Source of the DNA: an uncultured Burkholderiaceae bacterium
Lineage (GTDB): Bacteria > Pseudomonadota > Gammaproteobacteria > Burkholderiales > Burkholderiaceae_F
DNA: 64,000 nt
Assembly (NCBI GenBank): GCA_944390675.1
Contig: CALXQR010000001.1
Span: 298,957 to 362,956 of the forward strand
Direction of reading: 5' to 3'
The notes under the pieces are model-generated. The model saw nothing but the letters and a program-made list of their open reading frames with translations, was not told where the DNA came from and searched no databases. Shown here piece by piece: positions 38,133 to 47,381 of this stretch (positions are counted from its first letter, which is position 1; each line of letters opens with the position of its first letter). Made by a program: the position numbers and the translations under genes.

Positions 38133-39818
38133 ATGGATGCGATTGTCGCGTTGCTCACGGACCCCAATTCCGTTGCTCATATTGCCCTTGTTTATTCAGC
38201 GATCGTCACAATTGGTTTAGCTCTTGGCCGCGTTAAGGTTTACGGCATTTCATTAGGTGTGATTGTTGTGATGTTTGTCGGCTTGGTTTTCGCTCACTTT
38301 GGCGTGAAGATCAATCCCGAAGTTTTGAATTTCACACGTGATTTCGGCCTGATTTTATTTATCTTTTTTGTGGGTTTGCAGGTCGGTCCCTCCTTTTTCT
38401 CCTCTTTCAAAAGTGTTGGTGTCGCGCTCAACGGCTTGATGTTTTTAACCGTTCTTATCGGCATTGCGATAACCATCGGTTTGTTTTTTGTATTTAGCGA
38501 TCAGGTGAGTTTGCCGCAAGTTTTAGGCGTGCATTACGGCGCTATCACATGTACGCCGGGTCTTGGGGCTACTAAAGAGGCTTTAGAGGAACTTCATTAC
38601 CATGGTGAAGACATCGCCATCGCCTATGCCTGCGCATATCCGCTGGGTTTGGTTACGATCATTGGTGTTGCCATTCTTTTACGTGCTCTTTTCAAAATTA
38701 ATTTGGAAGAAGAAGACAAGCACTGGGAAGACGAAGAAAAAGAAATTAATCAGGCGCCAGTTGTTTTTCACGTTTACGTGACAAACCACCTTTTGGATGG
38801 TCTGACTTTGCGCGAATGCCGCAGAAGAATTCCGCGTCCCTTTATTTGTTCAAGACTTTTGCACAAGGGTGAAATCACGAGCCCTAATGCCGATACGGTT
38901 TTGCATTATGGCGACACGATTCGTTTGGTGACAACGCCTGATCAGAAAATGGACGTGGCGGCCGCCTTTGGTCAAGAAGACAATCGAATCGATTTGGCAA
39001 CAGAACACTCGCCCATTGAGCGTCAGAAAGTCATCATCACCCGAAGTGAAATGAATGGCCGCACGGTGGGTGATCTGGAATTAATCAATGCGGAAGGTGT
39101 TCACATCACGCGTGTCTGGCGCGCCGGTATGGAACTTTTCCCGTACGACAAGATGCACCTGCAGGTGGGTGATATTTTGCAGTGCGTGGGTCCGATCAAC
39201 GCAATTAAGCGTCTGGCGGGTTACGTGGGCAATCATGCGAAAGTGCTCGAGCAGCCCAACCTTGCTGCTATTTTCCTTGGGATCACGTTGGGCGTTTTTT
39301 TCGGTTCCCTTCCCATGGCGATTCCTGGTATGCCCACGCCGCTAAAGTTAGGGTTGGCTGGCGGTCCCTTGATCATTGCCATTTTGTTGGGTCGTTTTGG
39401 TGCTTTCTTCCGTTTGCCGACCTATACCAGCAACTCGGCGAATTTGATCATTCGCGAAGTCGGCATCGCGCTCTTTTTAGCCAGCGTCGGGTTGTCCGCA
39501 GGCGGCAATTTTGTTGAAACGATTGTTAAAGGCAACGGCATGCTTTACGCCTTTATTGGTTTCTTCATCACTTTTGTGCCTCAATTTGTTGTGGGCGTGG
39601 TTTCCAGGAAATTCTGTCACATGAATTACCACAGTATTCTGGGACTGCTTGCAGGCGCCTGCACCAATTCACCGATTCTCGCTTACACAGCCACGCTTTC
39701 TCAAAAAAGCGCTGCAGCGGTGGCGTATTCAACGGTTTATCCGTTGGCAATGTTTATCCGAATCATTACCGGGCAAGTGATTTTGGTTTGCATGTGGGCC
39801 TGGGTGAGTTTAGGTTAA
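38133..39818 (+). CDS. Aspartate:alanine exchanger-family transporter (AspT/YidE type), copy 2
   Basis: 561 aa, same length and layout as the gene at 18110–19795: membrane half with RDFGLILFIFFVGLQVGPSFF, two RCK_C domains (about 210–370; EMNGRTVGDLEL in the second), membrane half with GLAGGPLIIAILLGRFG and LLAGACTNSPILAY. Start at ATG 38133 (GAGG 10 nt upstream), not the in-frame TTG two codons before. Family members exchange dicarboxylates or amino acids; the substrate here is unknown. It is 10 nt ahead of the CpXC gene, so perhaps co-transcribed. Confidence 0.85.
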   Translation: MDAIVALLTDPNSVAHIALVYSAIVTIGLALGRVKVYGISLGVIVVMFVGLVFAHFGVKINPEVLNFTRDFGLILFIFFVGLQVGPSFFSSFKSVGVALNGLMFLTVLIGIAITIGLFFVFSDQVSLPQVLGVHYGAITCTPGLGATKEALEELHYHGEDIAIAYACAYPLGLVTIIGVAILLRALFKINLEEEDKHWEDEEKEINQAPVVFHVYVTNHLLDGLTLRECRRRIPRPFICSRLLHKGEITSPNADTVLHYGDTIRLVTTPDQKMDVAAAFGQEDNRIDLATEHSPIERQKVIITRSEMNGRTVGDLELINAEGVHITRVWRAGMELFPYDKMHLQVGDILQCVGPINAIKRLAGYVGNHAKVLEQPNLAAIFLGITLGVFFGSLPMAIPGMPTPLKLGLAGGPLIIAILLGRFGAFFRLPTYTSNSANLIIREVGIALFLASVGLSAGGNFVETIVKGNGMLYAFIGFFITFVPQFVVGVVSRKFCHMNYHSILGLLAGACTNSPILAYTATLSQKSAAAVAYSTVYPLAMFIRIITGQVILVCMWAWVSLG

Positions 39819-39828
39819 GGCAGGCTTT

Positions 39829-40539
39829 ATGAGTTTGGTTAAGAAAATTCAATTGACATGTCCGCATTGCGGAGAGGATTTTGAGGCGGAAATTTGGGAG
39901 ACAGTTAACACGTCGCTTGATCCGGACATGTTTGACGCAGTCAGACGTTGTGAGGTTTTTAAGGTTACTTGCCCGCGTTGTGGGGAAAGCGGACTTTTGG
40001 AAAGAGCGTTCTTGTATAACCAAATGCAAGACAACTATATGCTTCATTTCCTGCCTCGTTCTGCCAATGATGAAGAATTTGAGCAAATCCTGCGCTTTTA
40101 TTCCGGCGAAGATAGCGATAATTTGCTGAGTTCATTAATACGAAGCAAAAAAGTTGGAGAGGTTCGCATAGTCAGAACAATTCCTCGATTTTTAGAGAAA
40201 TTAGCCATTCTTGATGCCGGGTTGGATGATCGAGTCGTGGAAATTGAGAAACTTTTCACCTGGCTTCACATTTCAGACAAAGACGAAACTTTTGCTAAAA
40301 GAAAACTCGAAAGTTATTTCGTTAAGAATGAAGAGAAGGACAGTTACTTTATTGTTTTTGTTGATTTAGAGACAGAAGAAAAACTCTCCGCACCTTTTAG
40401 TCAGGAGCTTTACGACACGATGTTTCAAATTTATAGCCAAGAAATCAGAAATAGCGAAAAACCCGATGTGATTGTGGATGAAAATTGGGCCCGCCAATTC
40501 TTAGAAAAGAGCAGGCAGGAACCGCATCAGGAGTCATAG
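39829..40539 (+). CDS. CpXC-domain zinc-ribbon protein
   Basis: 236 aa. The N-terminal domain has two Cys pairs, CPHC (11–14) and CPRC (48–51), with FEAEIWETVNTSLDPDM between them, the pattern of the CpXC family of unknown function. The rest is acidic and helical. No membrane segment. Starts 10 nt after the transporter and is followed 1 nt later by a DUF805 protein. Confidence 0.75.
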   Translation: MSLVKKIQLTCPHCGEDFEAEIWETVNTSLDPDMFDAVRRCEVFKVTCPRCGESGLLERAFLYNQMQDNYMLHFLPRSANDEEFEQILRFYSGEDSDNLLSSLIRSKKVGEVRIVRTIPRFLEKLAILDAGLDDRVVEIEKLFTWLHISDKDETFAKRKLESYFVKNEEKDSYFIVFVDLETEEKLSAPFSQELYDTMFQIYSQEIRNSEKPDVIVDENWARQFLEKSRQEPHQES

Positions 40540-40540
40540 T

Positions 40541-40972
40541 ATGCGTTTTTGGTATTGGCTCACACAAGCATACCGTGACGGTCACTACGCGGACTTTAAG
40601 GGAGCCGCGCCTCGCGGTGAGTTGCTGAGTTTAATTGTGTTTCAGCTCTTAGTGTTTTTGTTGATTTCAATTGTGGGAGCCATTTGTCTTATTTTGGTTG
40701 ATCGCCCCAATGAAGTCGTTGTGTGGCCTATTTATTTTGCTGCGTCGCTTTTTGTTGTTTTTGGTCTTTACTCTCTTGTTCCCAGCCTCTCTGTTCTTTT
40801 CAGAAGACTTCATGATGCGGGGTATTCGGCCTGGTGGTGCGGCGTATTAGTGGTGCCAATGATCTTGCAGGGAACGGAATTGGCGCCTTTAGGGCAGTGG
40901 TTTTCTGTACTTTTTACCATTGTTTTGCTTTTATTACCCAGTAAGACGGTCGGCAATCGCTATCTCCAATAA
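40541..40972 (+). CDS. DUF805-family membrane protein
   Basis: 143 aa with about four membrane segments. The family motif VLFRRLHDAGYSAWW is present, as is a short N-terminal FWYW segment typical of DUF805. Function unknown. It is practically contiguous with the CpXC gene. Confidence 0.75.
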   Translation: MRFWYWLTQAYRDGHYADFKGAAPRGELLSLIVFQLLVFLLISIVGAICLILVDRPNEVVVWPIYFAASLFVVFGLYSLVPSLSVLFRRLHDAGYSAWWCGVLVVPMILQGTELAPLGQWFSVLFTIVLLLLPSKTVGNRYLQ

Positions 40973-41051
40973 TCTCCAAAAGATTCTTTGCATTCGTTTT
41001 GGTGACGGGAATCGTCGGGCGGTATGATAGGAAATAAGTGGAGGAGAGACC

Positions 41052-41807
41052 ATGAAATTTTCGATTGTTTATTTCAGTGCAGCCGGCCATACAGAAAAAG
41101 TGGTTCGTCATATCGCCGAGCAGTTGGGCGGCGTGGATCGAGTGGTGGATCTGTCCGATCCTTTTCTAAAAGCTTGTGATTTTTCTAAAGACGAAAGAGT
41201 TGTGGTGGGATGCCCTGTCTATGGCGGCAGAATTCCTTCGATTGTTGCAGAAAGACTTGGGAAAGTTTCTTTTGATGCCACACGCGTGGTGACGCTTGTC
41301 ACTTATGGCAACCGTGCCTACGAAGATGCGCTTTTGGAATTAAACGATGTTTTGCTCACTAGAGGCGCAATTCCGGTTGCAAGTGCCGCGATTGTCGCCC
41401 AGCATTCCATGGCTCCAAGTGTTGCCGCTGACCGTCCGACGGCAACGGATTATCAGAATTTATCTGTGTTTTCGCGCTTTGCTCTTCAGAAATATGATGA
41501 GCTTCATGCCGTTCCTGTTCAAGTGCCTGGTAATCGCCCCTATCGAGCCTGGAGCAAGATGCCCGTCACGCCCGTTGTAAGCGGCAAGTGCATTCATTGT
41601 GGGCAGTGCATCCAGAAGTGTCCGACGATGGCGATTTGGATTACGGATCCCAAGAAGACGGATCCTTCAAAGTGCATACTGTGTATGCGATGCGTGGCGA
41701 TTTGCCCGCAGCAGGCTAGGCAGTTGCCCGCGCAGGCAAAAGAGGCGATTGAAAAGAAACTCGCTCCCGTTGCGAAATTGACGCGTGAGAACGAGTTCTT
41801 CTTCTAA
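41052..41807 (+). CDS. Flavodoxin–ferredoxin fusion (EFR1-like)
   Basis: 251 aa. Residues 1–~150 look like a flavodoxin, with the FMN phosphate loop in IVYFSAAGHTEKVVRHIA and a VVGCPVYGGRIP segment. The C-terminal part has two 4Fe–4S motifs, CIHCGQCIQKCP and CILCMRCVAICP. Such EFR1-type proteins occur mainly in anaerobes as electron-transfer modules. GGAGGAGAG precedes the ATG. It converges with phnX, with 12 nt between the stops. Confidence 0.85.
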   Translation: MKFSIVYFSAAGHTEKVVRHIAEQLGGVDRVVDLSDPFLKACDFSKDERVVVGCPVYGGRIPSIVAERLGKVSFDATRVVTLVTYGNRAYEDALLELNDVLLTRGAIPVASAAIVAQHSMAPSVAADRPTATDYQNLSVFSRFALQKYDELHAVPVQVPGNRPYRAWSKMPVTPVVSGKCIHCGQCIQKCPTMAIWITDPKKTDPSKCILCMRCVAICPQQARQLPAQAKEAIEKKLAPVAKLTRENEFFF

Positions 41808-41819
41808 CATTGAGACGTT

Positions 41820-42614
41820 TTAGGCTTTTTCGCCGTTCTCAATAGCTTCGATCAGCTTGGGCAGTTCTGCCATGGTGTCAATGACGAAGTCAGCGCCATT
41901 GGCAAAGAACGTTTCGCGAGCTTTCTTCCGAAGGGCGAACTGATCCATTTCGGAAAGACTTTCCCAACTCTTTTTGTCTAAGCCAATAATTGAACTGCCT
42001 TCGGTGACACCAACCGTAATAAGGCCGGCGTTTTTGCCTTCTTTCATGTCAGAGACGGTGTCGCCCACTTTCACAATTTGGCGAACATCCTGCAGACCCA
42101 GGCGCTTCATGTTTTCAAAGACCATGTAGGGCCAAGGGCGGCCAAAACCGCCCGTGTCGTCGGCAGTGACCAACATATCCGGGCTGTAGCCTGCTTTTGC
42201 GGCTTCTCGCGTAACAACCTCCATCATCGAAGCGGTAAAACCGGTGGTTGAGCCGATTTTGATGCCCTTGTCGCGCAGGGTGGCAACTGCTTCCAAAACA
42301 TGAGGCTTAATGTCGCAATGTTGAGGTAAAACGGCCATCAATGCAGGCTCAAAATCGCTGTAAAGGGCTTCGACATCGTCAGCATTCGGCGCGCGTCCGT
42401 AACGATCTTGCCAAGCCTTTGCAATTCGCGGCATCCGAAGCATGGTGCGGATGTGATCACGTTTGAGAAGTCCCATAGGAGCTCGGGTTTCTTCATCGGT
42501 CACCTCGATGCCAGCGCGACGGAAAGCCTCCATAAAGGCGCTCACAGGGCTCGTGGAGCCGAAATCAACCGTTGTGCCGGCCCAGTCAAAAATAACGGCA
42601 TTAATCTTAGGCAT
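41820..42614 (-). CDS. phnX: Phosphonoacetaldehyde hydrolase (phosphonatase)
   Basis: HAD enzyme splitting phosphonoacetaldehyde to acetaldehyde and phosphate (264 aa). Nucleophile Asp10 in VIFDWAGTTVD and the Schiff-base Lys51 in MGLLKRDHIR mark it as phosphonatase rather than another HAD. It overlaps phnW by 8 nt and completes breakdown of 2-aminoethylphosphonate. Confidence 0.95.
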   Translation of the reverse strand: MPKINAVIFDWAGTTVDFGSTSPVSAFMEAFRRAGIEVTDEETRAPMGLLKRDHIRTMLRMPRIAKAWQDRYGRAPNADDVEALYSDFEPALMAVLPQHCDIKPHVLEAVATLRDKGIKIGSTTGFTASMMEVVTREAAKAGYSPDMLVTADDTGGFGRPWPYMVFENMKRLGLQDVRQIVKVGDTVSDMKEGKNAGLITVGVTEGSSIIGLDKKSWESLSEMDQFALRKKARETFFANGADFVIDTMAELPKLIEAIENGEKA

Positions 42615-43725
42615 GGTTAACCTCGTTTAAATATTCTTGGAAAAGCTTCAGCACGCGTTTGACATCTTCTTCGTAGATTTCGCCGATGTTGCCCAAACGG
42701 AAGGTATCGCGTTCGGTTAATTTTCCCGGATAGATGACGTAGCCGTGAGACTTCAAATAGTCGTACATGCCGGCGAAAGTGAAGTTGGCGTTTTCAGGAT
42801 AGAAGAACGTCGTGATAATCGGGCCTTGATGCGTTGGGTCGATATAGGCATCAAATCCTAAAGCTTTCATGCCTTCGCGAAGCATCTTGTTGCATTGCGC
42901 ATAGCGGGCGTGGCGAACAGCGATGCCGCCTTCCTGCTCGAGTTCAGCAATTGCCTTATGGAACGCGGCCACGACATGCGTCGGAGAGGTGAAGCGCCAT
43001 TTGCCGCCGTCCTTTTCCATCACGTGCCATTGATCATAGAGATCAAGCGAAAGCGATCTGGCGTTGCCTTTGCTGGCTTCAAGAGCTTCAATGCGAGCGA
43101 TGATGAAGGAAAAGCCCGGCACACCCTGGATGCATTTGTTGGCCGAGGAAATGAGAAAATCAATGCCGATTTTCGGCACATTGATATCAACGCCGCCAAA
43201 AGAACTCATGGCATCAACAATGAAAAGTTTGCCGGCGGCTTTAACAACTTTGCCGACTGCTTCAATGTCATTGAGAATACCAGTGGTCGTTTCACTATGC
43301 ACCATTGCGACCATGGTCACATCGGGGTTTTGTTCTAGGAATTGCTCAACCTGTTTAGCATCGGGGATGCTGTCCCAAGCAAAATCCATGCGTTTAAACG
43401 TGATGTGATGATAGGAAAGAATCGAGCACATGCGTTCGGTGTAAGCGCCGTTGACCAGAACCAAAACGCAGTCTTTTTCTCCGGGAATAGAAGAAAGAAC
43501 GGATTCAACGCCGAAAGTGCCGCTGCCTTGCATGAGAACGGTTGTGTAATGTTCAGCGTTAGCGTGAGCCAACTCCAAAAGAGAGGCGCGCACTTCCTGA
43601 GTCATTTCTTTGTAGTCTTTGTCCCACGTGCAGCGGTCAACCAGCATTTCTTCGCGAACCGTCGCAGAGGTCGTGAGAGGACCCGGGGTGAGTAACTTAT
43701 AGGTGTTAGGATCTTGAATAGTCAT
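42607..43725 (-). CDS. phnW: 2-aminoethylphosphonate–pyruvate transaminase
   Basis: PLP enzyme converting 2-aminoethylphosphonate and pyruvate to phosphonoacetaldehyde and alanine (372 aa). LLTPGPLTTS at the start, QGSGTFGVESVL, and PLP Lys197 in SSANKCIQGVPGFSF. Coupled to phnX. Confidence 0.95.
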   Translation of the reverse strand: MTIQDPNTYKLLTPGPLTTSATVREEMLVDRCTWDKDYKEMTQEVRASLLELAHANAEHYTTVLMQGSGTFGVESVLSSIPGEKDCVLVLVNGAYTERMCSILSYHHITFKRMDFAWDSIPDAKQVEQFLEQNPDVTMVAMVHSETTTGILNDIEAVGKVVKAAGKLFIVDAMSSFGGVDINVPKIGIDFLISSANKCIQGVPGFSFIIARIEALEASKGNARSLSLDLYDQWHVMEKDGGKWRFTSPTHVVAAFHKAIAELEQEGGIAVRHARYAQCNKMLREGMKALGFDAYIDPTHQGPIITTFFYPENANFTFAGMYDYLKSHGYVIYPGKLTERDTFRLGNIGEIYEEDVKRVLKLFQEYLNEVNHA

Positions 43726-43751
43726 GATTTTGCGTCTTTTATGAAAGACTT

Positions 43752-43775
43752 GCGGGACGAAATGAATCGTCCCGC
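43752..43775 (-). terminator. Hairpin between phnS and phnW
   Basis: A perfect 9-bp stem GCGGGACGA/TCGTCCCGC with a 6-nt loop, without a clear U-run on the minus strand. It probably shields phnS mRNA or partly ends transcription, so that binding protein exceeds enzymes. Confidence 0.55.
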
Positions 43776-43800
43776 TAATACAATGATTTAATTCAAATTA

Positions 43801-44814
43801 TTAGTTTTGGCCCTTAACCAATTTTTGGTGAGCTTCCAACAATTCAACCGTTAAAGGTTCCTTAAAGAGCTTCGGATTGGCGGGTTTGTTTTCCGCAGAA
43901 ACCGTTTCGCCCTTGTACAAGGCAACCGGGTAGTACTTCAACAGTTCAGCGCGGCCGTGAGTGATGATGGTTTCGGCCATCTTTTGAGCGTTCGGGTTGG
44001 TCTTGTCGCCCTTGTCAACAACTGCAACGGCTTCTTGCAATTGGAAGTTGCCTTCGACCGGGTCGATGTAATCAATCGGCAAGCCCTTAGCCTTGTCGGC
44101 GACAGCTTGGTGACGCAAACCAAAGCCAACGGCGACTTCACCAGCGCGCAGCTTCTTCAAGGGGGCGGAGCCGGATTTTTCCAGGTGAGCGCCGGCATTC
44201 TTTTCAATAGCAGCGATGGTCTTTGCACCTTGTTCTTCACCTTCGGCGGATAAAACAGCTTGCGTCATCAGCCAAGACGTAGAAGAGCCCATGATGTCGG
44301 GCACAGAGATGTGGCCGGCGTATTCGGGCTTGGCCAAATCAGCGATAGCCGTCGGAGCTGGCAGACCGGATTCCTTCAACACGGCGGTGTTGACAAAGAG
44401 AGCGCCCGTGTTGCCCAAGATCGGGGCGTAATAAGAGGGTGTCGGATTAATCGGATCAATCTTAAAGGTGAGGTCTTGGAACATCTTGTTTTTCTTTTGG
44501 AAGCTGTCCAAGTAATAAGTGCTGATCGTCACCAAGTCGGCTTCGATATTCTTACCTTCAGCGGCAAGTTTTCCACCCAATTCAGAGGTGCCAAAGGACT
44601 GCATCAGGTAAGCGCCCTTAAAGCCATTGTTATCCAACGCATTTTTCATCGCCTGTTGAGCTTCTTCATCCGCGTTGGTGTAAATGACAACTTGTTTGGC
44701 GGGTTCGGAAGCGGCCGTCTTTTGGGTGTTGTCAGCGCCGTTATCGCTGCAGGCACTCAACCCCAAAACAGCGGCGGTGAGAACGGAAAGCGACAGTGCA
44801 GAGATGCGTTTCAT
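43801..44814 (-). CDS. phnS: 2-aminoethylphosphonate ABC transporter, substrate-binding lipoprotein
   Basis: 337 aa. Lipobox LSAC with Cys22, then a type-2 periplasmic binding fold of the iron/phosphonate group (VVIYTNADEEAQQAM, AGHISVPDIMGSSTSWL). The ATG at 44814 follows AAGGAG; an earlier in-frame start lacks one. The assignment to 2-aminoethylphosphonate comes from phnW and phnX downstream. Confidence 0.88.
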   Translation of the reverse strand: MKRISALSLSVLTAAVLGLSACSDNGADNTQKTAASEPAKQVVIYTNADEEAQQAMKNALDNNGFKGAYLMQSFGTSELGGKLAAEGKNIEADLVTISTYYLDSFQKKNKMFQDLTFKIDPINPTPSYYAPILGNTGALFVNTAVLKESGLPAPTAIADLAKPEYAGHISVPDIMGSSTSWLMTQAVLSAEGEEQGAKTIAAIEKNAGAHLEKSGSAPLKKLRAGEVAVGFGLRHQAVADKAKGLPIDYIDPVEGNFQLQEAVAVVDKGDKTNPNAQKMAETIITHGRAELLKYYPVALYKGETVSAENKPANPKLFKEPLTVELLEAHQKLVKGQN

Positions 44815-44834
44815 AAAAATTACTCCTTGAATAA

Positions 44835-46547
44835 TCAAATCGTTTGACTCGCCTGAGTCTTAGTGGTTTGAAGAAAAATTTTCAGTTTGCGCAACAAACT
44901 TTGACCGTTATTGTTTTGAGCTCTGTGGCTCAAAGCGTCAAAAATGAGCTTGGCGGCAACGTTTGTCAGGAAAACTAAAAGCGAAAGCACAAAGATCTCT
45001 TCGAACTTTTCAAAGTATTGAAGCTCTTTGATCTTTGTCGTTAGAAGCATGGTGCGGGCGCCGGTTAAGAACACCACCGCGCTGATGGTGACCATGGCGC
45101 TCACGAAGAAGTACTGGAACATTTGCAACAGTGTCGGCAGTGAATTCGGCACCAGCACGCGCGAGACTGTCTTAATCCAGCTGTCACCCATCAAAGCGCC
45201 CGTGGTTTCCCAGCCCGCATTCATTTTTGAGAGCGCGGAGGTGGCCATCATGTAAGGCGTGGTGAAGAAGTGAACGAGATTGGCCAGAACCAAAATGGTG
45301 AACGTGTTGGCAAGCGGTGTGCCGCTCATCGCAAAGAGAAAGCCGATACCTAAAACCATGCCGGGCACCGTGTTGGTGATCATGGCAAAGGAATCCATCG
45401 TGGTCTGGCACCAGCCGGGCAACTGAGAGCGGGCTTTAACCAATGCGGCCGCGTAACAAAATACCGTTCCGATTGCCGCAGAAACAAGCGCCACAGCAAC
45501 AGAGTGTTCATACACTTGCCAGATAGAACTATCGGAGACAATGCGTGTAATGACATCGAGCGTGAAGAACGGTTGATAGGGCCACTGTTTGACAAAGGGC
45601 ACGACAAACATCACGACAAACACAGATAAAAGGGCAAGCGTGATGATGAGGTAATAAGAAAGATACAGTCCGTCACGAACGCGGTTAACGGAAACTTCCG
45701 ACTTGGAAATTTTGTTGTAGCGGAAGTTGAAGCGATCTACCCAGCGCAGCAGCACGACAGAGGCGACAGAGGGAACCAACATCGCCATGGCGATCACAGC
45801 GCCTTCACCGAAATTAGGAATCGCGCCCATCATCGTGGTATAGAGCTGAGTGGCGATGACCTCGTATTCGCCTGCGATGGAAACGGGAATACCGAAATCG
45901 GTAAAGGAGAGGAAAAAGCTCAGAATAAAGGCCGACAAGATGGAGCCCACCACCGGTCGGACCGCTGTGATGTAAAACGTTTTGCTGGGCGAATCTCCCA
46001 TGAGTTTGGAGACGGTGATGAAATTTCTGTCTACATAGAAAAATGCGTTGTAGAGGATCAGAAAAGCGGGCGGCAGCGTGTAGATGACGTCGGCGATCAA
46101 AAGTCCCCAGAATCCATAAATCGAAAACGGCGGCGGAGCGATGAGCTGACTGATTAAGCCCAAGCGGCCGAATGAGTAAATCACCGCAAAACCATACGTG
46201 ATCGAGGGCAGGAAAAGCGGTAAAAGGACAATAATTTGAATGACTTTTTTAATGGACGGCTGGATACGTGTGAAGTGAAGGCCGTACGCGCAGAAAAAAG
46301 CCATGACGGTTGCAATAGCGGCGGAGATGCCGGAAACCGTGAAACTGTTGCCAAGCGCGGTCCAAAACTGACTTTGCGTCAATGTAGAGGCGTAGTTTTC
46401 AAAACCCAAGGCACCGCTTTTTGTCAAAACGGATTGGAAAAGCACGCAGCCCAGCGGATAGAGCAAAATCGCCGCCAATGTCAGCGTAATCAATAAATAA
46501 AGGATTTTTAATTCCTTTTGCCCTTTGCCGAACAAAGCCGTCATCAT
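44835..46547 (-). CDS. 2-aminoethylphosphonate ABC transporter permease, two domains fused
   Basis: 570 aa with about twelve membrane segments and two BPD_transp_1 modules, each with its own EAA-type loop (first near LMGDSPSKTFYITAVRPVVG, second near GALMGDSWIKTVSRVLVP). This single gene replaces the separate phnU and phnV. Two ATGs lie side by side at the start. It is placed between phnT and phnS in one operon. Confidence 0.88.
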   Translation of the reverse strand: MMTALFGKGQKELKILYLLITLTLAAILLYPLGCVLFQSVLTKSGALGFENYASTLTQSQFWTALGNSFTVSGISAAIATVMAFFCAYGLHFTRIQPSIKKVIQIIVLLPLFLPSITYGFAVIYSFGRLGLISQLIAPPPFSIYGFWGLLIADVIYTLPPAFLILYNAFFYVDRNFITVSKLMGDSPSKTFYITAVRPVVGSILSAFILSFFLSFTDFGIPVSIAGEYEVIATQLYTTMMGAIPNFGEGAVIAMAMLVPSVASVVLLRWVDRFNFRYNKISKSEVSVNRVRDGLYLSYYLIITLALLSVFVVMFVVPFVKQWPYQPFFTLDVITRIVSDSSIWQVYEHSVAVALVSAAIGTVFCYAAALVKARSQLPGWCQTTMDSFAMITNTVPGMVLGIGFLFAMSGTPLANTFTILVLANLVHFFTTPYMMATSALSKMNAGWETTGALMGDSWIKTVSRVLVPNSLPTLLQMFQYFFVSAMVTISAVVFLTGARTMLLTTKIKELQYFEKFEEIFVLSLLVFLTNVAAKLIFDALSHRAQNNNGQSLLRKLKIFLQTTKTQASQTI

Positions 46548-46559
46548 AAGCGCACCTTT

Positions 46560-47381
46560 TTAAGCGACGGCCTGGCCCAAGCCCTGGAAGGGTTGAGGTT
46601 TAGCGATCAGCGTTGAAGCGGGAGAGGACTCTTCGAGGCTGTCGCTAAAAAGCTTCAAAATATTGCTTCTCTTGATATTGAGTTGCGACAAAATGAATTG
46701 GCCGACGAAGTCATTGGCAGGATGACTGATAATGGTTTGCGGGTCGGCAAACTGAGCGATCTTACCTTCGTTAATAATCAACACTCGATCGGAAAGCGTC
46801 AGCGCTTCTTCCGGATCGTGCGTCACGATGAGTGTCGTAAGCTTATACTGGCGAGCCACCGTGCGGATCCGTTCTTTAATCGACTCCTTGATGATGCCGT
46901 CCAAAGCCGAAAGCGGCTCGTCAAGCAACAGTAAGCGAGGTTTGAGAACAAGGGTGCGGGCAATGGCAACACGTTGTTTTTGACCGCCGGAAAGTTCATC
47001 GATGCGTTGTTCGAGATGTTTTCTGAGACCCAGTAAATCAATCAAATCTTCCACTTCCTGTTTGGTGGAAGCGTTGGGATTATTGCGCAGACCGTAAAGA
47101 ATATTTTCTCGGGCGTTCAAATTTGGGAAAAGCGCGAAATCTTGGAAAACGATGTTAAAGCCCCGATCTCTCATGGAAACGTGACTTAAATCCTCTCCAT
47201 CATAAATAAGCTGTCCTTCGGTCAGATCCGTCAGTCCCAAAATCAAGTTCAGTAAAGTTGTCTTGCCGCAGCCCGAGGGACCCAGGATCGAGACAATTTC
47301 ACCTTGATTAATATTCAGAGAAATATCGGAGAGAATTTCGCGGTCTCCGAAACGTTTTGAGATATGACGTAATTCGAGCAT
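46560..47381 (-). CDS. phnT: 2-aminoethylphosphonate ABC transporter ATP-binding protein
   Basis: 273 aa. Walker A GPSGCGKTT, signature LSGGQKQRVAIARTL, Walker B LLLLDEPLSALD, switch His in VTHDPEEAL. First gene of phnT–permease–phnS–phnW–phnX. No regulator gene is seen next to it. Confidence 0.9.
   Translation of the reverse strand: MLELRHISKRFGDREILSDISLNINQGEIVSILGPSGCGKTTLLNLILGLTDLTEGQLIYDGEDLSHVSMRDRGFNIVFQDFALFPNLNARENILYGLRNNPNASTKQEVEDLIDLLGLRKHLEQRIDELSGGQKQRVAIARTLVLKPRLLLLDEPLSALDGIIKESIKERIRTVARQYKLTTLIVTHDPEEALTLSDRVLIINEGKIAQFADPQTIISHPANDFVGQFILSQLNIKRSNILKLFSDSLEESSPASTLIAKPQPFQGLGQAVA

Noticed and set aside
39829..41807. CpXC–DUF805–EFR1 group as a phage-defence system
   Set aside because: No nuclease, protease, nucleotide-cyclase or toxin motif; redox and zinc motifs fit ordinary metabolism better.
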